DNA of 64,000 bases from Pseudomonadota bacterium (GTDB taxonomy: Bacteria > Desulfobacterota > Binatia > Binatales > Binataceae). The notes under the pieces were generated by a model, which did not search any database, was not told the origin of the DNA, and worked only from the letters and a program-made list of their open reading frames with translations. Positions 53,902 through 61,312 of the stretch are shown in pieces (positions within the stretch are counted from its first letter, which is position 1; every line of letters starts with the position of its first letter). The translations under genes were made by a program, and so were the position numbers. The DNA is taken from positions 62,001-126,000 of the forward strand of contig JAJPHI010000009.1 in NCBI GenBank assembly GCA_021325355.1, given 5' to 3'.

Positions 53902-54510
53902 GTGGCCGTGCTGCTGATCGTTCTGGACCTTGCGGGCACGCTGGTTTTTGCGGTCGAGGGAGCGATGGCCGGACTGGCCGGAGGGCTCGATGTCTTCGGT
54001 CTGCTGGTGGTCGCTTTCGTGACGGCGCTCGGCGGCGGGACGATGCGCGATCTGCTGATCGGGGCGGTTCCGCCGAATTCGATTCGCGACTGGCGTTACG
54101 GCGGGATCGCTTTTGCGGGTGGCGCGGCGGTGTTCTTCCTGCATTACTTCGTCGGACGGCTGCCCGGCGAGCTGCTGATGGTCCTTGATGCCGCGGGGCT
54201 CGCGCTGTTTGCGGTCGCCGGGACCGAGAAGGCGCTGGACTACGGGGTGGGCGAATTCGCGGCGGCGTTGATGGGAACGATCACGGCGGTGGGCGGCGGC
54301 ACGCTGCGCGATGTATTGCTGGCGCAGATTCCGCTGGTGCTGCGCGCCGACGTCTATGCGACGGCGGCGCTGGCGGGGTCGCTCGTACTGTTAGCGGCGC
54401 GGCGGCTGGGGAGTGGGCCGCGGGCGGCCGCGGCGTTGGGTGCGGGCGGCTGCTTCGTCCTGCGGGTGGTTGCCGCGACCCATCACTGGAATCTGCCGCA
54501 TGCGCTGTAG
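53902..54510 (+). CDS. TRIC-family (UPF0126) membrane channel
   Basis: 202 residues, seven predicted helices in two repeats, each ending with a conserved G-G-G-T-x-R-D motif (GGGTMRDLLIG near residue 45 and GGGTLRDVLL near 132). Trimeric intracellular cation channel family; bacterial members conduct K+ or may transport small solutes. GTG start with no strong ribosome site. The stop codon lies at the edge of a 23-bp tandem duplication. Confidence 0.92.
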   Translation: MAVLLIVLDLAGTLVFAVEGAMAGLAGGLDVFGLLVVAFVTALGGGTMRDLLIGAVPPNSIRDWRYGGIAFAGGAAVFFLHYFVGRLPGELLMVLDAAGLALFAVAGTEKALDYGVGEFAAALMGTITAVGGGTLRDVLLAQIPLVLRADVYATAALAGSLVLLAARRLGSGPRAAAALGAGGCFVLRVVAATHHWNLPHAL

Positions 54511-54533
54511 GGAATCTGCCGCATGCGCGGTAG
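54488..54533 (+). repeat. 23-bp tandem duplication at the 3' end of the TRIC gene
   Basis: GGAATCTGCCGCATGCGCTG plus TAG (54488-54510) is repeated head to tail at 54511-54533 with one T-to-G change. The first copy encodes the last residues and stop codon of the TRIC protein; the second is untranslated. Looks like a recent slippage duplication. Confidence 0.9.
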
Positions 54534-54553
54534 GGGCCGGACGGCACCGGGGG

Positions 54554-55456
54554 TCACATCCCGATGAGATTCGCCTTCTCGATGACGTTGCGGATGATGC
54601 GGACCGAGGCGGCGTCGATCATGACGCCGTCGAAGGTTACCGCGCCAAGACCTTCGGCCTCGGCTTTGGCGTAGGCGGCGGCGAGCTGGCGGGCGCGGTC
54701 GACCTCTTCCTGGGACGGCGAGAACATCTCGTTGGCGATATCGATCTGGCTCGGATGAATGGCCCATTTGCCGACGAAGCCCATGGTGGCGGAGCGCAGC
54801 GCCTCCTCGCGATAACCGTCGGGATTGCGGAAGTCCGCATAGGGGCCGTCGATGGCGTCGATCCCGGCGGCGCGGGCGGCGACGACGATCTTGCTGCGCG
54901 CGTAGTGCCAGATATCGCCGGGGTAGGTGGTGATTGAACCGCCGATGGTTTTACCCATCCGCACGCCCTGCGAAGCGCTGAAGTCACCCGGGCCGAAGAT
55001 GATCGCTTCAAGGCGCGGAGTGGCACGGGCGATCTCCTCGACGTTAATCAGGGCTTCGACCTCTTCGATGAGGCATTCGAGGGCAATTTTTCTGGTGCGT
55101 TTAAGGCGCATCTCGATCTGCGTTAGCAGGGTATCGACCCAGAGGACGTCGCGGGCGGTCTTGACCTTGGGAATGATGATGATGTCGAGGAAGTCGCCGG
55201 CCTGTTCGACGACCTCGATAACGTCCTGATAAGCGTATTCGGTTTCCAGGTTATTCATGCGGATGGCGCGGGTTTTACGGCCCCAGTCGAGCTCTTTGAG
55301 GGCGCGAATCACCTTGCCGCGCGCTTCGACCTTTTGATTGGGTGCGACGGCGTCTTCGAGATCGAGGAAAACGACGTCGGCATTGGAGGCGAGGGCCTTT
55401 TCGATCATCCGCTCGTTGCTGCCGGGGGTGGAGAGTTCGCAGCGTCGTAGTCTCAT
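54554..55456 (-). CDS. HpcH/HpaI or CitE-type CoA-ester lyase
   Basis: 300 residues. TIM-barrel lyase of the malyl-CoA / citramalyl-CoA / CitE group: RRCELSTPGSNERMIEKALA, DVVFLDLEDAVAPNQK with the substrate-Arg and metal region, ALECLIEEVEALINVEEIA (metal Glu), FGPGDFSASQ (metal Asp), and GFVGKWAIHPSQI. It would split or form 3-hydroxyacyl-CoA. It follows the MaoC/acyl-CoA dehydrogenase genes by 170 bp on the same strand, suggesting one pathway. Confidence 0.9.
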   Translation of the reverse strand: MRLRRCELSTPGSNERMIEKALASNADVVFLDLEDAVAPNQKVEARGKVIRALKELDWGRKTRAIRMNNLETEYAYQDVIEVVEQAGDFLDIIIIPKVKTARDVLWVDTLLTQIEMRLKRTRKIALECLIEEVEALINVEEIARATPRLEAIIFGPGDFSASQGVRMGKTIGGSITTYPGDIWHYARSKIVVAARAAGIDAIDGPYADFRNPDGYREEALRSATMGFVGKWAIHPSQIDIANEMFSPSQEEVDRARQLAAAYAKAEAEGLGAVTFDGVMIDAASVRIIRNVIEKANLIGM

Positions 55457-55626
55457 CGGAGAACTCCTTGACGGAAGAGGTTATGCGCCTCGCTCAGGAT
55501 AGCAAGCGGCGAGCGACCGCGGCCACGCTTGCGTATCGTGAGCCAAGAGCTGGCGCGGCGCGGGAGGATGACGGGCGAAGCTCGGCCCACGGTCGGATGA
55601 CCTTCGGGGCGTGAGCCGCGCGGGGG

Positions 55627-56355
55627 CTAACGCGGGCGCCGTCGACCACCGGGGCGCGCGGTTTTCGAACGGGCGGGTTTGGCGCGCTTGGTGACCTTGC
55701 CGCCGCGCGGGCGTGGCGCGAGTGCGCTCGGCGCCATCGCCGCGGCTTTGCGGGTGGTGGCGCGGCGGCGGCGCACGGCGCGAGCGGACGGCTTGACGCT
55801 GCCGGCGCGGGTCGGCGGGCGGAGCGCCGGTTTTGCCGGTTCCTCGTCAACGGCCAGTCCCTCGGTGGTGAAGGCGCGTTTCTTGATGAGGGTTTTGCGC
55901 TCGCCTTCGAAGACGGTCTCGCCGCGCTGATTGACACCCCAATGACGGAAATGGACGAGGCCGACGTTCTGATGACCGCGCAGCTCGGCAGGATCGTCGG
56001 TTTTGGCGAGCACTTCGGTGAAGGCATAGAGGGTGTCGCCATGGAGGACGGGGACGCGAAAGCGGACCTTGTCGAGGGCCACTTCCTCGACGGCGTTTTC
56101 GCCCGTGTCCTGCATCGCGAGTCCGATCACCAGCGAGGCGGTCACGCCGCCGAAGGTGATGCGATGCTGCTGGGGCAGCGAGGCGGCAAGATGTTCGTTG
56201 AAGTGGGCCTGGGCGGTGTTGAGAACGAGGTTGGTGATGAGCACGTTCTCGAGGCCCTCGACGGTTTTGCCGCGGGCGTGCTCATAGACGTCGCCGAGGT
56301 TGAAGTCTTCGTAGTAGTTGTTGCGGCCGGTGAGGGCGGCGAGATCGATAGTCAT
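55627..56355 (-). CDS. MaoC-family hydratase with histone-like basic tail
   Basis: 242 residues. Residues 1-165 form a MaoC hot-dog hydratase: YYEDFNLGDVYEHARGKTVE, FNEHLAASLPQQHRITFGG and LHGDTLYAFTEVLAK. The final ~60 residues are a Lys/Arg/Ala/Pro-rich segment with motifs such as RRRRATTRKAAAM and KRAKPARSKTAR, resembling histone-H1 tails. The tail is coded in the same frame with no break. Overlaps the acyl-CoA dehydrogenase start by 4 bases. Likely to hydrate an unsaturated CoA ester; the role of the tail is unknown. Confidence 0.85.
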   Translation of the reverse strand: MTIDLAALTGRNNYYEDFNLGDVYEHARGKTVEGLENVLITNLVLNTAQAHFNEHLAASLPQQHRITFGGVTASLVIGLAMQDTGENAVEEVALDKVRFRVPVLHGDTLYAFTEVLAKTDDPAELRGHQNVGLVHFRHWGVNQRGETVFEGERKTLIKKRAFTTEGLAVDEEPAKPALRPPTRAGSVKPSARAVRRRRATTRKAAAMAPSALAPRPRGGKVTKRAKPARSKTARPGGRRRPR

Positions 56356-57506
56356 TCGGGGAGCGCTCCCAGGAGACGGTCGGAGATGATGCGCAACTGG
56401 ATCTGCGAGGTGCCTTCAAAAATCTTGGTGAGGCGGGCGTCGCGCCAGTAGCGCTCGAGTGGCAGATCGCGGGTATAGCCGTAACCGCCGTGGATCTGCA
56501 GGGCGTCGGAGGTGACCCGTTCGGCCATCTCGGTGGCGAACCACTTGACCATCGAAGCCTCCTTGTCGCAGCGCCGTTTGCTGTCGACGTCGGTGGCGAC
56601 GGCGTACATCAGTTGGCGGGCGGCTTCGACATTGGCCGCCATCTCGGCGAGTTTGAAGCGGATGGCCTGGAATTCGGCGATCGGGCGTTTGAATTGCGAG
56701 CGGCGCTGGGCGTAGGCCAGCGAATCCTCGAGGGCGCCGCGGGCGAGACCGATGGCGCGGGCGGCGGTATGGACGCGGGCGACTTCGAGAAAAGCCATCA
56801 TGGTGTAGAAGCCGCGGCCCTCCTCGCCGACCATCGTGGTGGCGGGGATGCGACAATTGTCGAAATGGAGTTCCCAGGTCTTCCAGCCGAAGTAACCGAT
56901 TTTGCGAATCGGCGTGCCGGTGCATCCGGGGGGCAGCTTGCCGCGCTCCTTTTCGATCATGAACTGGGTGATGCCGACGTGGCGGCGCTTGCCTTCGGGC
57001 GGCGCCGTGCGCGCGAACAGGTGAATGAAGTCGGCGCCGTCGGCAAAGGTGCACCAGGTCTTGGTGCCGTTGATGACGAAATCATCGCCGTCGCGCGTCG
57101 CCTTGCAGGAAACGTTGGCGAGGTCGGAGCCGGCGTCGGGTTCGGAGAGGGAGAAGGCGCCGAGATACTCACCGCGCGCCATTTTGGGGAAGATTTTGCG
57201 TTTCTGCTCTTCGGTAATGTCGCCCCAGATACCGTTGCCGCGCGCGATGATACTGGCGACGCTCATCCAGGCGCGCGCCAGCTCTTCGGCGACTAGCGCA
57301 TACTCGAAGCATCCGAGGCCAAGCCCGCCGTATTCTTCGGGAATGAGGATGCCGAAATAGCCGAGCTCGCCCATCTTGTTGCGCAACTCCATCGGGATAT
57401 CGCCCTCGACGGGGTCGAGCTTGTTGGCCACGGGCAGGACCTCGTTGAGGGCGAACTCCCGCGCGGTGTCCTGGATCAGCTTGCGCTCTTCGGTGATATA
57501 GCTCAT
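56352..57506 (-). CDS. Acyl-CoA dehydrogenase
   Basis: 384 residues. Complete FAD-dependent acyl-CoA dehydrogenase: GAFSLSEPDAGSDLANVSCK, NGTKTWCTFADGAD, YAQRRSQFKRPIAEFQAIRF, QIHGGYGYTRDLPLERYWRD and the catalytic Glu in KIFEGTSQIQL. In contrast to the dehydrogenase at 8.8-10.0 kb, this one has the canonical C-terminal Glu. Overlaps both neighbours by 4 bases: MaoC upstream (57503) and MaoC downstream (56355). Confidence 0.95.
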   Translation of the reverse strand: MSYITEERKLIQDTAREFALNEVLPVANKLDPVEGDIPMELRNKMGELGYFGILIPEEYGGLGLGCFEYALVAEELARAWMSVASIIARGNGIWGDITEEQKRKIFPKMARGEYLGAFSLSEPDAGSDLANVSCKATRDGDDFVINGTKTWCTFADGADFIHLFARTAPPEGKRRHVGITQFMIEKERGKLPPGCTGTPIRKIGYFGWKTWELHFDNCRIPATTMVGEEGRGFYTMMAFLEVARVHTAARAIGLARGALEDSLAYAQRRSQFKRPIAEFQAIRFKLAEMAANVEAARQLMYAVATDVDSKRRCDKEASMVKWFATEMAERVTSDALQIHGGYGYTRDLPLERYWRDARLTKIFEGTSQIQLRIISDRLLGALPE

Positions 57507-58015
57507 GCGCGGAGGCTTCCTTTCGGCAAAAGATTGGAGCGGCGGAAGTCGACGACCAGATGCTCGTCGGAACCGGCGCCGAGTTCGCTCGCGGCAAAAC
57601 CTTCGGTATGCCAGGTGACGATGCCGTGATCGGGGCGGCTGGTTGATTCGCGCTTATCGACCACGGTGCTGCGCGCGACGAGCGTGACGCCGGGATGCAC
57701 GGGGCGGTGGAAGGTCAGGTTATCGACGCCGAGAAAGAGGCCGCCCGCCTCGCTCAGGTCTTCGACCGAAAGGCCGAAGACGGTCAGAAAAACCAGCATC
57801 GGATTGATGAGCGGGGTGCGATGGCCATGGGCGCGCGCATAGGGCGCGTTGAAGTAGAGGGGGTTGTAGCTCAGGGTGAGGGTCGAGAAGAGGGTGTTAT
57901 CGCTTTCGGATAAGGTTCGCCCCCAATGATGCTGGAAGGTCTGTCCGACCTCGAAATCGTCGTAGAGGTTGCCCTTGGGCAGCTTGCGCGCCCGTGAGCG
58001 GAAGTCGTCGGTCAT
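57503..58015 (-). CDS. MaoC-family dehydratase
   Basis: 170 residues. R-hydratase-like: NLYDDFEVGQTFQHHWGRTL, LSESDNTLFSTLTLSYNPLY with the usual Asp/His region, and RTPLINPMLVFLTVFGLSVEDL. First gene of the four-gene minus-strand acyl-CoA unit. Related to the MaoC at 23.9 kb. Confidence 0.92.
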   Translation of the reverse strand: MTDDFRSRARKLPKGNLYDDFEVGQTFQHHWGRTLSESDNTLFSTLTLSYNPLYFNAPYARAHGHRTPLINPMLVFLTVFGLSVEDLSEAGGLFLGVDNLTFHRPVHPGVTLVARSTVVDKRESTSRPDHGIVTWHTEGFAASELGAGSDEHLVVDFRRSNLLPKGSLRA

Positions 58016-58190
58016 GCAGCTTCACTCCGTGTTTTGTCCGGCCGGCGCGGCGACGGACAAATTCAGCGTCGATACTCTGCCATGACGGGCGGCGGCGCTC
58101 AAATTGCGCGAAGGGGCGGAAGGCGGCACTGGCGGCCGGGGGTGGCGGCGCTCTTGGCTTGATCGGCGCGGCGTGTTAGTCGGGATCGAT

Positions 58191-58679
58191 ATGAAAACGC
58201 TGCGAGCGCTGGTCGTGGCGGCCGTCGTGGCCCTGCCGATGCTGACGGCAGGATCGCTGGCGCAGGGTTTTGATCTGCGCAAACTGATGGGCTACGGCGA
58301 CTATGATCCGACCCTCAACACGTTCAAGCTGATCCACGTGGCCGACCTCAAGAAGCTGATGCAGGAGGGCAAGTCGGGACTGTATCTGTACGACGCCAAC
58401 GATGCCGAGGTGCGGGCGAAGTACGGGGCGATTCCCGGGGCGGTGCTGTTGCCGTCGGACGATCAGTATCCGCTGTCGATGCTGCCGGCGGACAAGCACG
58501 CGGAGCTGGTGTTTTATTGCACGAACTGGCTCTGCACGGCCTCGCATGAAGCCGCCCGGCGGGCCGTCGGCGCGGGCTACGAGGATGTGAGCGTGATGTC
58601 CGACGGGATCATGGGCTGGGCCAAGGCCGGCGAGCCGACCACGCTCAGCACGACGACCGAGGGCCGCTCCAACTCCTGA
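58191..58679 (+). CDS. Exported rhodanese-domain protein
   Basis: 162 residues from ATG 58191 (MKTLRALVVAA); the upstream open part is not conserved-looking. Signal peptide ends near GSLAQG. Single rhodanese domain: GLYLYDANDAEVRAKYGAIPGA, and an active-loop Cys in LVFYCTNWLCTASHEAA. It may transfer sulfur or bind metal/ligand in the periplasm. Convergent with the alpha/beta hydrolase gene. Confidence 0.87.
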   Translation: MKTLRALVVAAVVALPMLTAGSLAQGFDLRKLMGYGDYDPTLNTFKLIHVADLKKLMQEGKSGLYLYDANDAEVRAKYGAIPGAVLLPSDDQYPLSMLPADKHAELVFYCTNWLCTASHEAARRAVGAGYEDVSVMSDGIMGWAKAGEPTTLSTTTEGRSNS

Positions 58680-58768
58680 AAGGCCCGAAGGCGGTCGGGC
58701 GTGCTGAAAGCGCGGTCGCTCAGCGTACCGCGATCCGCGATCGTCAGGCGGTCTGACGCGCTGAAGCG

Positions 58769-59488
58769 TCAGGATTGATGCCGCTTCAGGAACTCGCGCA
58801 CGCGCGCTGCGGCAAGGGGCGCGGCGGCGGGAGTCTTCCATTCCTGGATGACCTCGATTTTGGGGTTCAGGCGAGCGATGGCGGCCGAGATGGGCGCCGG
58901 ATGGTAGAGGTCATCGCCGCACAGGAGAAGCATCGGAATTTCGCACGAGCGGACGAAGTCGGGGCCGACGCAGAAAACGAAATCGGTGCCGTACATGTTC
59001 TGGCGGAAGGCGGCCAAGGCGGCGTCGGTGAGGTTAGGCTGACGGGTCTTCATCTCGGCGGCCCAGCCGTCGAACATCTCGAAGAAGGCCGGGCGATTTT
59101 CGTGCAGGCCGATCGGGTTTTGCAGCACGGCGGCGCTAATCCTGTCGGGGGCGGTGCGGGCGATATTGAGGCAATAGGATGAGCCGATGCAGCCGCCCAT
59201 CACATGGCAGCGATCGATCTTGAGGTGGTCGAGCAGGGCGAGGTGATCGGCGGTATAGGTGTGCCATCCATCGGCGGCGGAGATGGGGCCGTGCGAGCGG
59301 CCGGCGTTGCGCTGATCCATCGCGATTACGCGGAAATCGGCAGCGAACTCCCGGGTCGGATCGAAGGGGCTGCGATGCCAGAATTCGATCGCCGAGCGCA
59401 TCCCGCCCGGCGCGAACAGCAGGAGCGGATAACCGTGGCCGAATTCCTCGTAGTAGAGGGAGACTCCGTTGCGTTCGAAAGCAGGCAT
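58769..59488 (-). CDS. Alpha/beta hydrolase with a Cys nucleophile elbow
   Basis: 239 residues. Alpha/beta-hydrolase fold: LLLFAPGGMRSA (oxyanion loop), VIAMDQRNAGRSHGP, and the nucleophile elbow VMGGCIGSSY, where Cys replaces the usual Ser (GxCxG). An Asp-containing loop LLLCGDDLYHPAPIS gives Asp and a nearby His. Cys-nucleophile members include dienelactone-hydrolase-like enzymes. Convergent with the rhodanese gene. Substrate unknown. Confidence 0.88.
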   Translation of the reverse strand: MPAFERNGVSLYYEEFGHGYPLLLFAPGGMRSAIEFWHRSPFDPTREFAADFRVIAMDQRNAGRSHGPISAADGWHTYTADHLALLDHLKIDRCHVMGGCIGSSYCLNIARTAPDRISAAVLQNPIGLHENRPAFFEMFDGWAAEMKTRQPNLTDAALAAFRQNMYGTDFVFCVGPDFVRSCEIPMLLLCGDDLYHPAPISAAIARLNPKIEVIQEWKTPAAAPLAAARVREFLKRHQS

Positions 59489-59549
59489 GATGGTCCTCGC
59501 TGCGATTGGGTATGCTTGGGGCGCGCGCTGATGCGATATCCCAGGGGGC

Positions 59550-60263
59550 TCAGGTCAGCAGGCCGCCGCCATCTATAGTGAGCGTGGTGCCGGTCACGAA
59601 ACCGTTCTTCATCAGGAAGATGACGCCGTCGGCAATCTCCTCGGGTCGCCCGGGGCGTTTGACGGGGAGGCGGCGCGAATACTCGGCAATCACGGCGGCG
59701 CGCCGGTCGCCGAAAGCTTCGAGGAAGGGTGTATCGACGAGGCCGGGCTGGATGGTGTTGACGCGAATCGGCGCGAGGTCGAGGGCGAGCGCGCGGGCGA
59801 AGCTCTCGATGGCGGCGCAGGAGGCGGTGGCGACGGCGGCGCCGGGAATCGGTCGGGTGCCGGCGGTACCGGACATAAAGGTGATCGAGCCGCCAGCGCC
59901 CATTCTGGGGGCGGCGTACTTGGCGGCGAAGAGCGCGCCGAGGAAGCGGGTTTCGAGCGCGGGGCGCATCGCGTCGGTGGCCGGCGCCAGTTTGGGATCG
60001 AAGGAGACCACGCCGGCGGTGATGAAGACGTGATCGACGTGATCGAAGGAAGCAAAAAAGTCGCGCGTGCCGGGTTCATCGGTGACGTCGAGGGCCACTG
60101 TGCGCAGGTCGGTTTCGAGCGCGCGGCGGGCCGCCTCGAGACGCTCGCGGGAGCGGCCGGTGATGGTCACGCGAGCGCCCTCGGCGAGGGCCGCGCGGGC
60201 GGTGGCGAGACCGATGCCTGAGCTGCCGCCGAGAATAACAACGGTTTGATCCTTGAGCGTCAT
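59550..60263 (-). CDS. Atypical SDR lacking the YxxxK pair
   Basis: 237 residues. SDR Rossmann start VVILGGSSGIGLATARAAL, Ser in ITFMSGTAG, and C-terminal VTGTTLTIDGGGLLT are normal. The active-site YxxxK is AxxxC: the sequence reads GAAVATASCAAIESF. Such variants form a known side-branch of SDRs; chemistry is uncertain. It lies 18 bp after the alpha/beta hydrolase gene on the same strand. Confidence 0.88.
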   Translation of the reverse strand: MTLKDQTVVILGGSSGIGLATARAALAEGARVTITGRSRERLEAARRALETDLRTVALDVTDEPGTRDFFASFDHVDHVFITAGVVSFDPKLAPATDAMRPALETRFLGALFAAKYAAPRMGAGGSITFMSGTAGTRPIPGAAVATASCAAIESFARALALDLAPIRVNTIQPGLVDTPFLEAFGDRRAAVIAEYSRRLPVKRPGRPEEIADGVIFLMKNGFVTGTTLTIDGGGLLT

Positions 60264-60281
60264 GGTCAGCCTCCTCGCGGG

Positions 60282-61160
60282 TCAGACGAGAAAACGCTCG
60301 AACCACTCACGGGCGAGGCGGGAGGACTCGTCGAGCCATTTACCGCCGTAGATCTCATAGTGAGTGATCGGCAGGACGACCAGTTTTTTGGGTTCGCGCG
60401 CCCGCTCGTACATCTTTTCGTAGCCGTCGATGCGGCAGAGGTCGTCGTCGCGGGCGCCGATGAGCATCAGGGCGCGCGGCGCGATGCGATCGACGATTTC
60501 GAGTGGTTTATACTCGAGGGTTTTTTCGAGCGTCTCCCAGGAGATATCGATACGGGAGGGGGCGATATTTTTGAGCGACTCGCCGAGGAAGGCGTTGGTC
60601 TGCGCGCTGTTGAGGGCGTCGAGCGGACTCAGGCGGTCGCCGGTGCCTTCAACGGCGCGGCGGCGGCGATCCTCGGCGATCCGGCGCAGGAGCTGCTCAC
60701 GCTCGCCGAAGCGGCGGGTATCGAGCAGGAAGCGTTCACCATCGCCGAAGCCGACCTGACCGACGACGGCCTTGATGCGCGTATCGAGAGCGGCCGCATA
60801 CGGGGCATTGGCACCGCCGAAACTGGTGCCCCACAGGCCGATGCGGTCGGGATCGACTTCCGGCAGGGTTTCGACGTAGCTGATGGCGTTGCGGATATCG
60901 TCGATCTGTTCGAGCGGAATGAGGCGGCGGCGGGTGCCTTCGCTGCCACCGTAACCGCGATAATCGAAGGTCAGGGCAACGAAGCCGGCGGCGGCGAAAA
61001 CTTTGGCGTAATCGGGCAGAATCATTGAACGGATGCCGGTGAAGCCGTGGCAGAGGACGACGGCGGGGCGGCGCTCGCCGGGCTGATAGTCGGGCGGGAG
61101 GAAGAGATCGCCTTCCATCCGCGCGCCCTCGCTGAAGAAATTGACGGTCCGCGTTTCCAT
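60282..61160 (-). CDS. Alpha/beta hydrolase (S9/DLH-like)
   Basis: 292 residues from ATG 61160 (METRTVNFFSEG); a longer frame to 61214 is possible but lacks support. Fold markers: PAVVLCHGFTGIRSMI, LTFDYRGYGGSEGTRRR, nucleophile elbow GLWGTSFGGANAPYAA (GTSFG), Asp near LMLIGARDDDLC and a His in VLPITHYEIYG. Likely an esterase or peptidase-like hydrolase. Upstream of the atypical SDR, same strand, close spacing. Confidence 0.9.
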   Translation of the reverse strand: METRTVNFFSEGARMEGDLFLPPDYQPGERRPAVVLCHGFTGIRSMILPDYAKVFAAAGFVALTFDYRGYGGSEGTRRRLIPLEQIDDIRNAISYVETLPEVDPDRIGLWGTSFGGANAPYAAALDTRIKAVVGQVGFGDGERFLLDTRRFGEREQLLRRIAEDRRRRAVEGTGDRLSPLDALNSAQTNAFLGESLKNIAPSRIDISWETLEKTLEYKPLEIVDRIAPRALMLIGARDDDLCRIDGYEKMYERAREPKKLVVLPITHYEIYGGKWLDESSRLAREWFERFLV

Positions 61161-61312
61161 CGCGTTGCCTCCCGGGGGCTCTGAGTGACGTGGAGCTTGG
61201 GGCCATCCTCGCAAAGGTGGCGCGGAATATACAAGCCGCGATTGCGGTCGACGGCGGGTCTACTTAAATGCGCGGCGGCGCGCGGCTAGTTTTGAAGTAG
61301 CGGGATTGGAAG

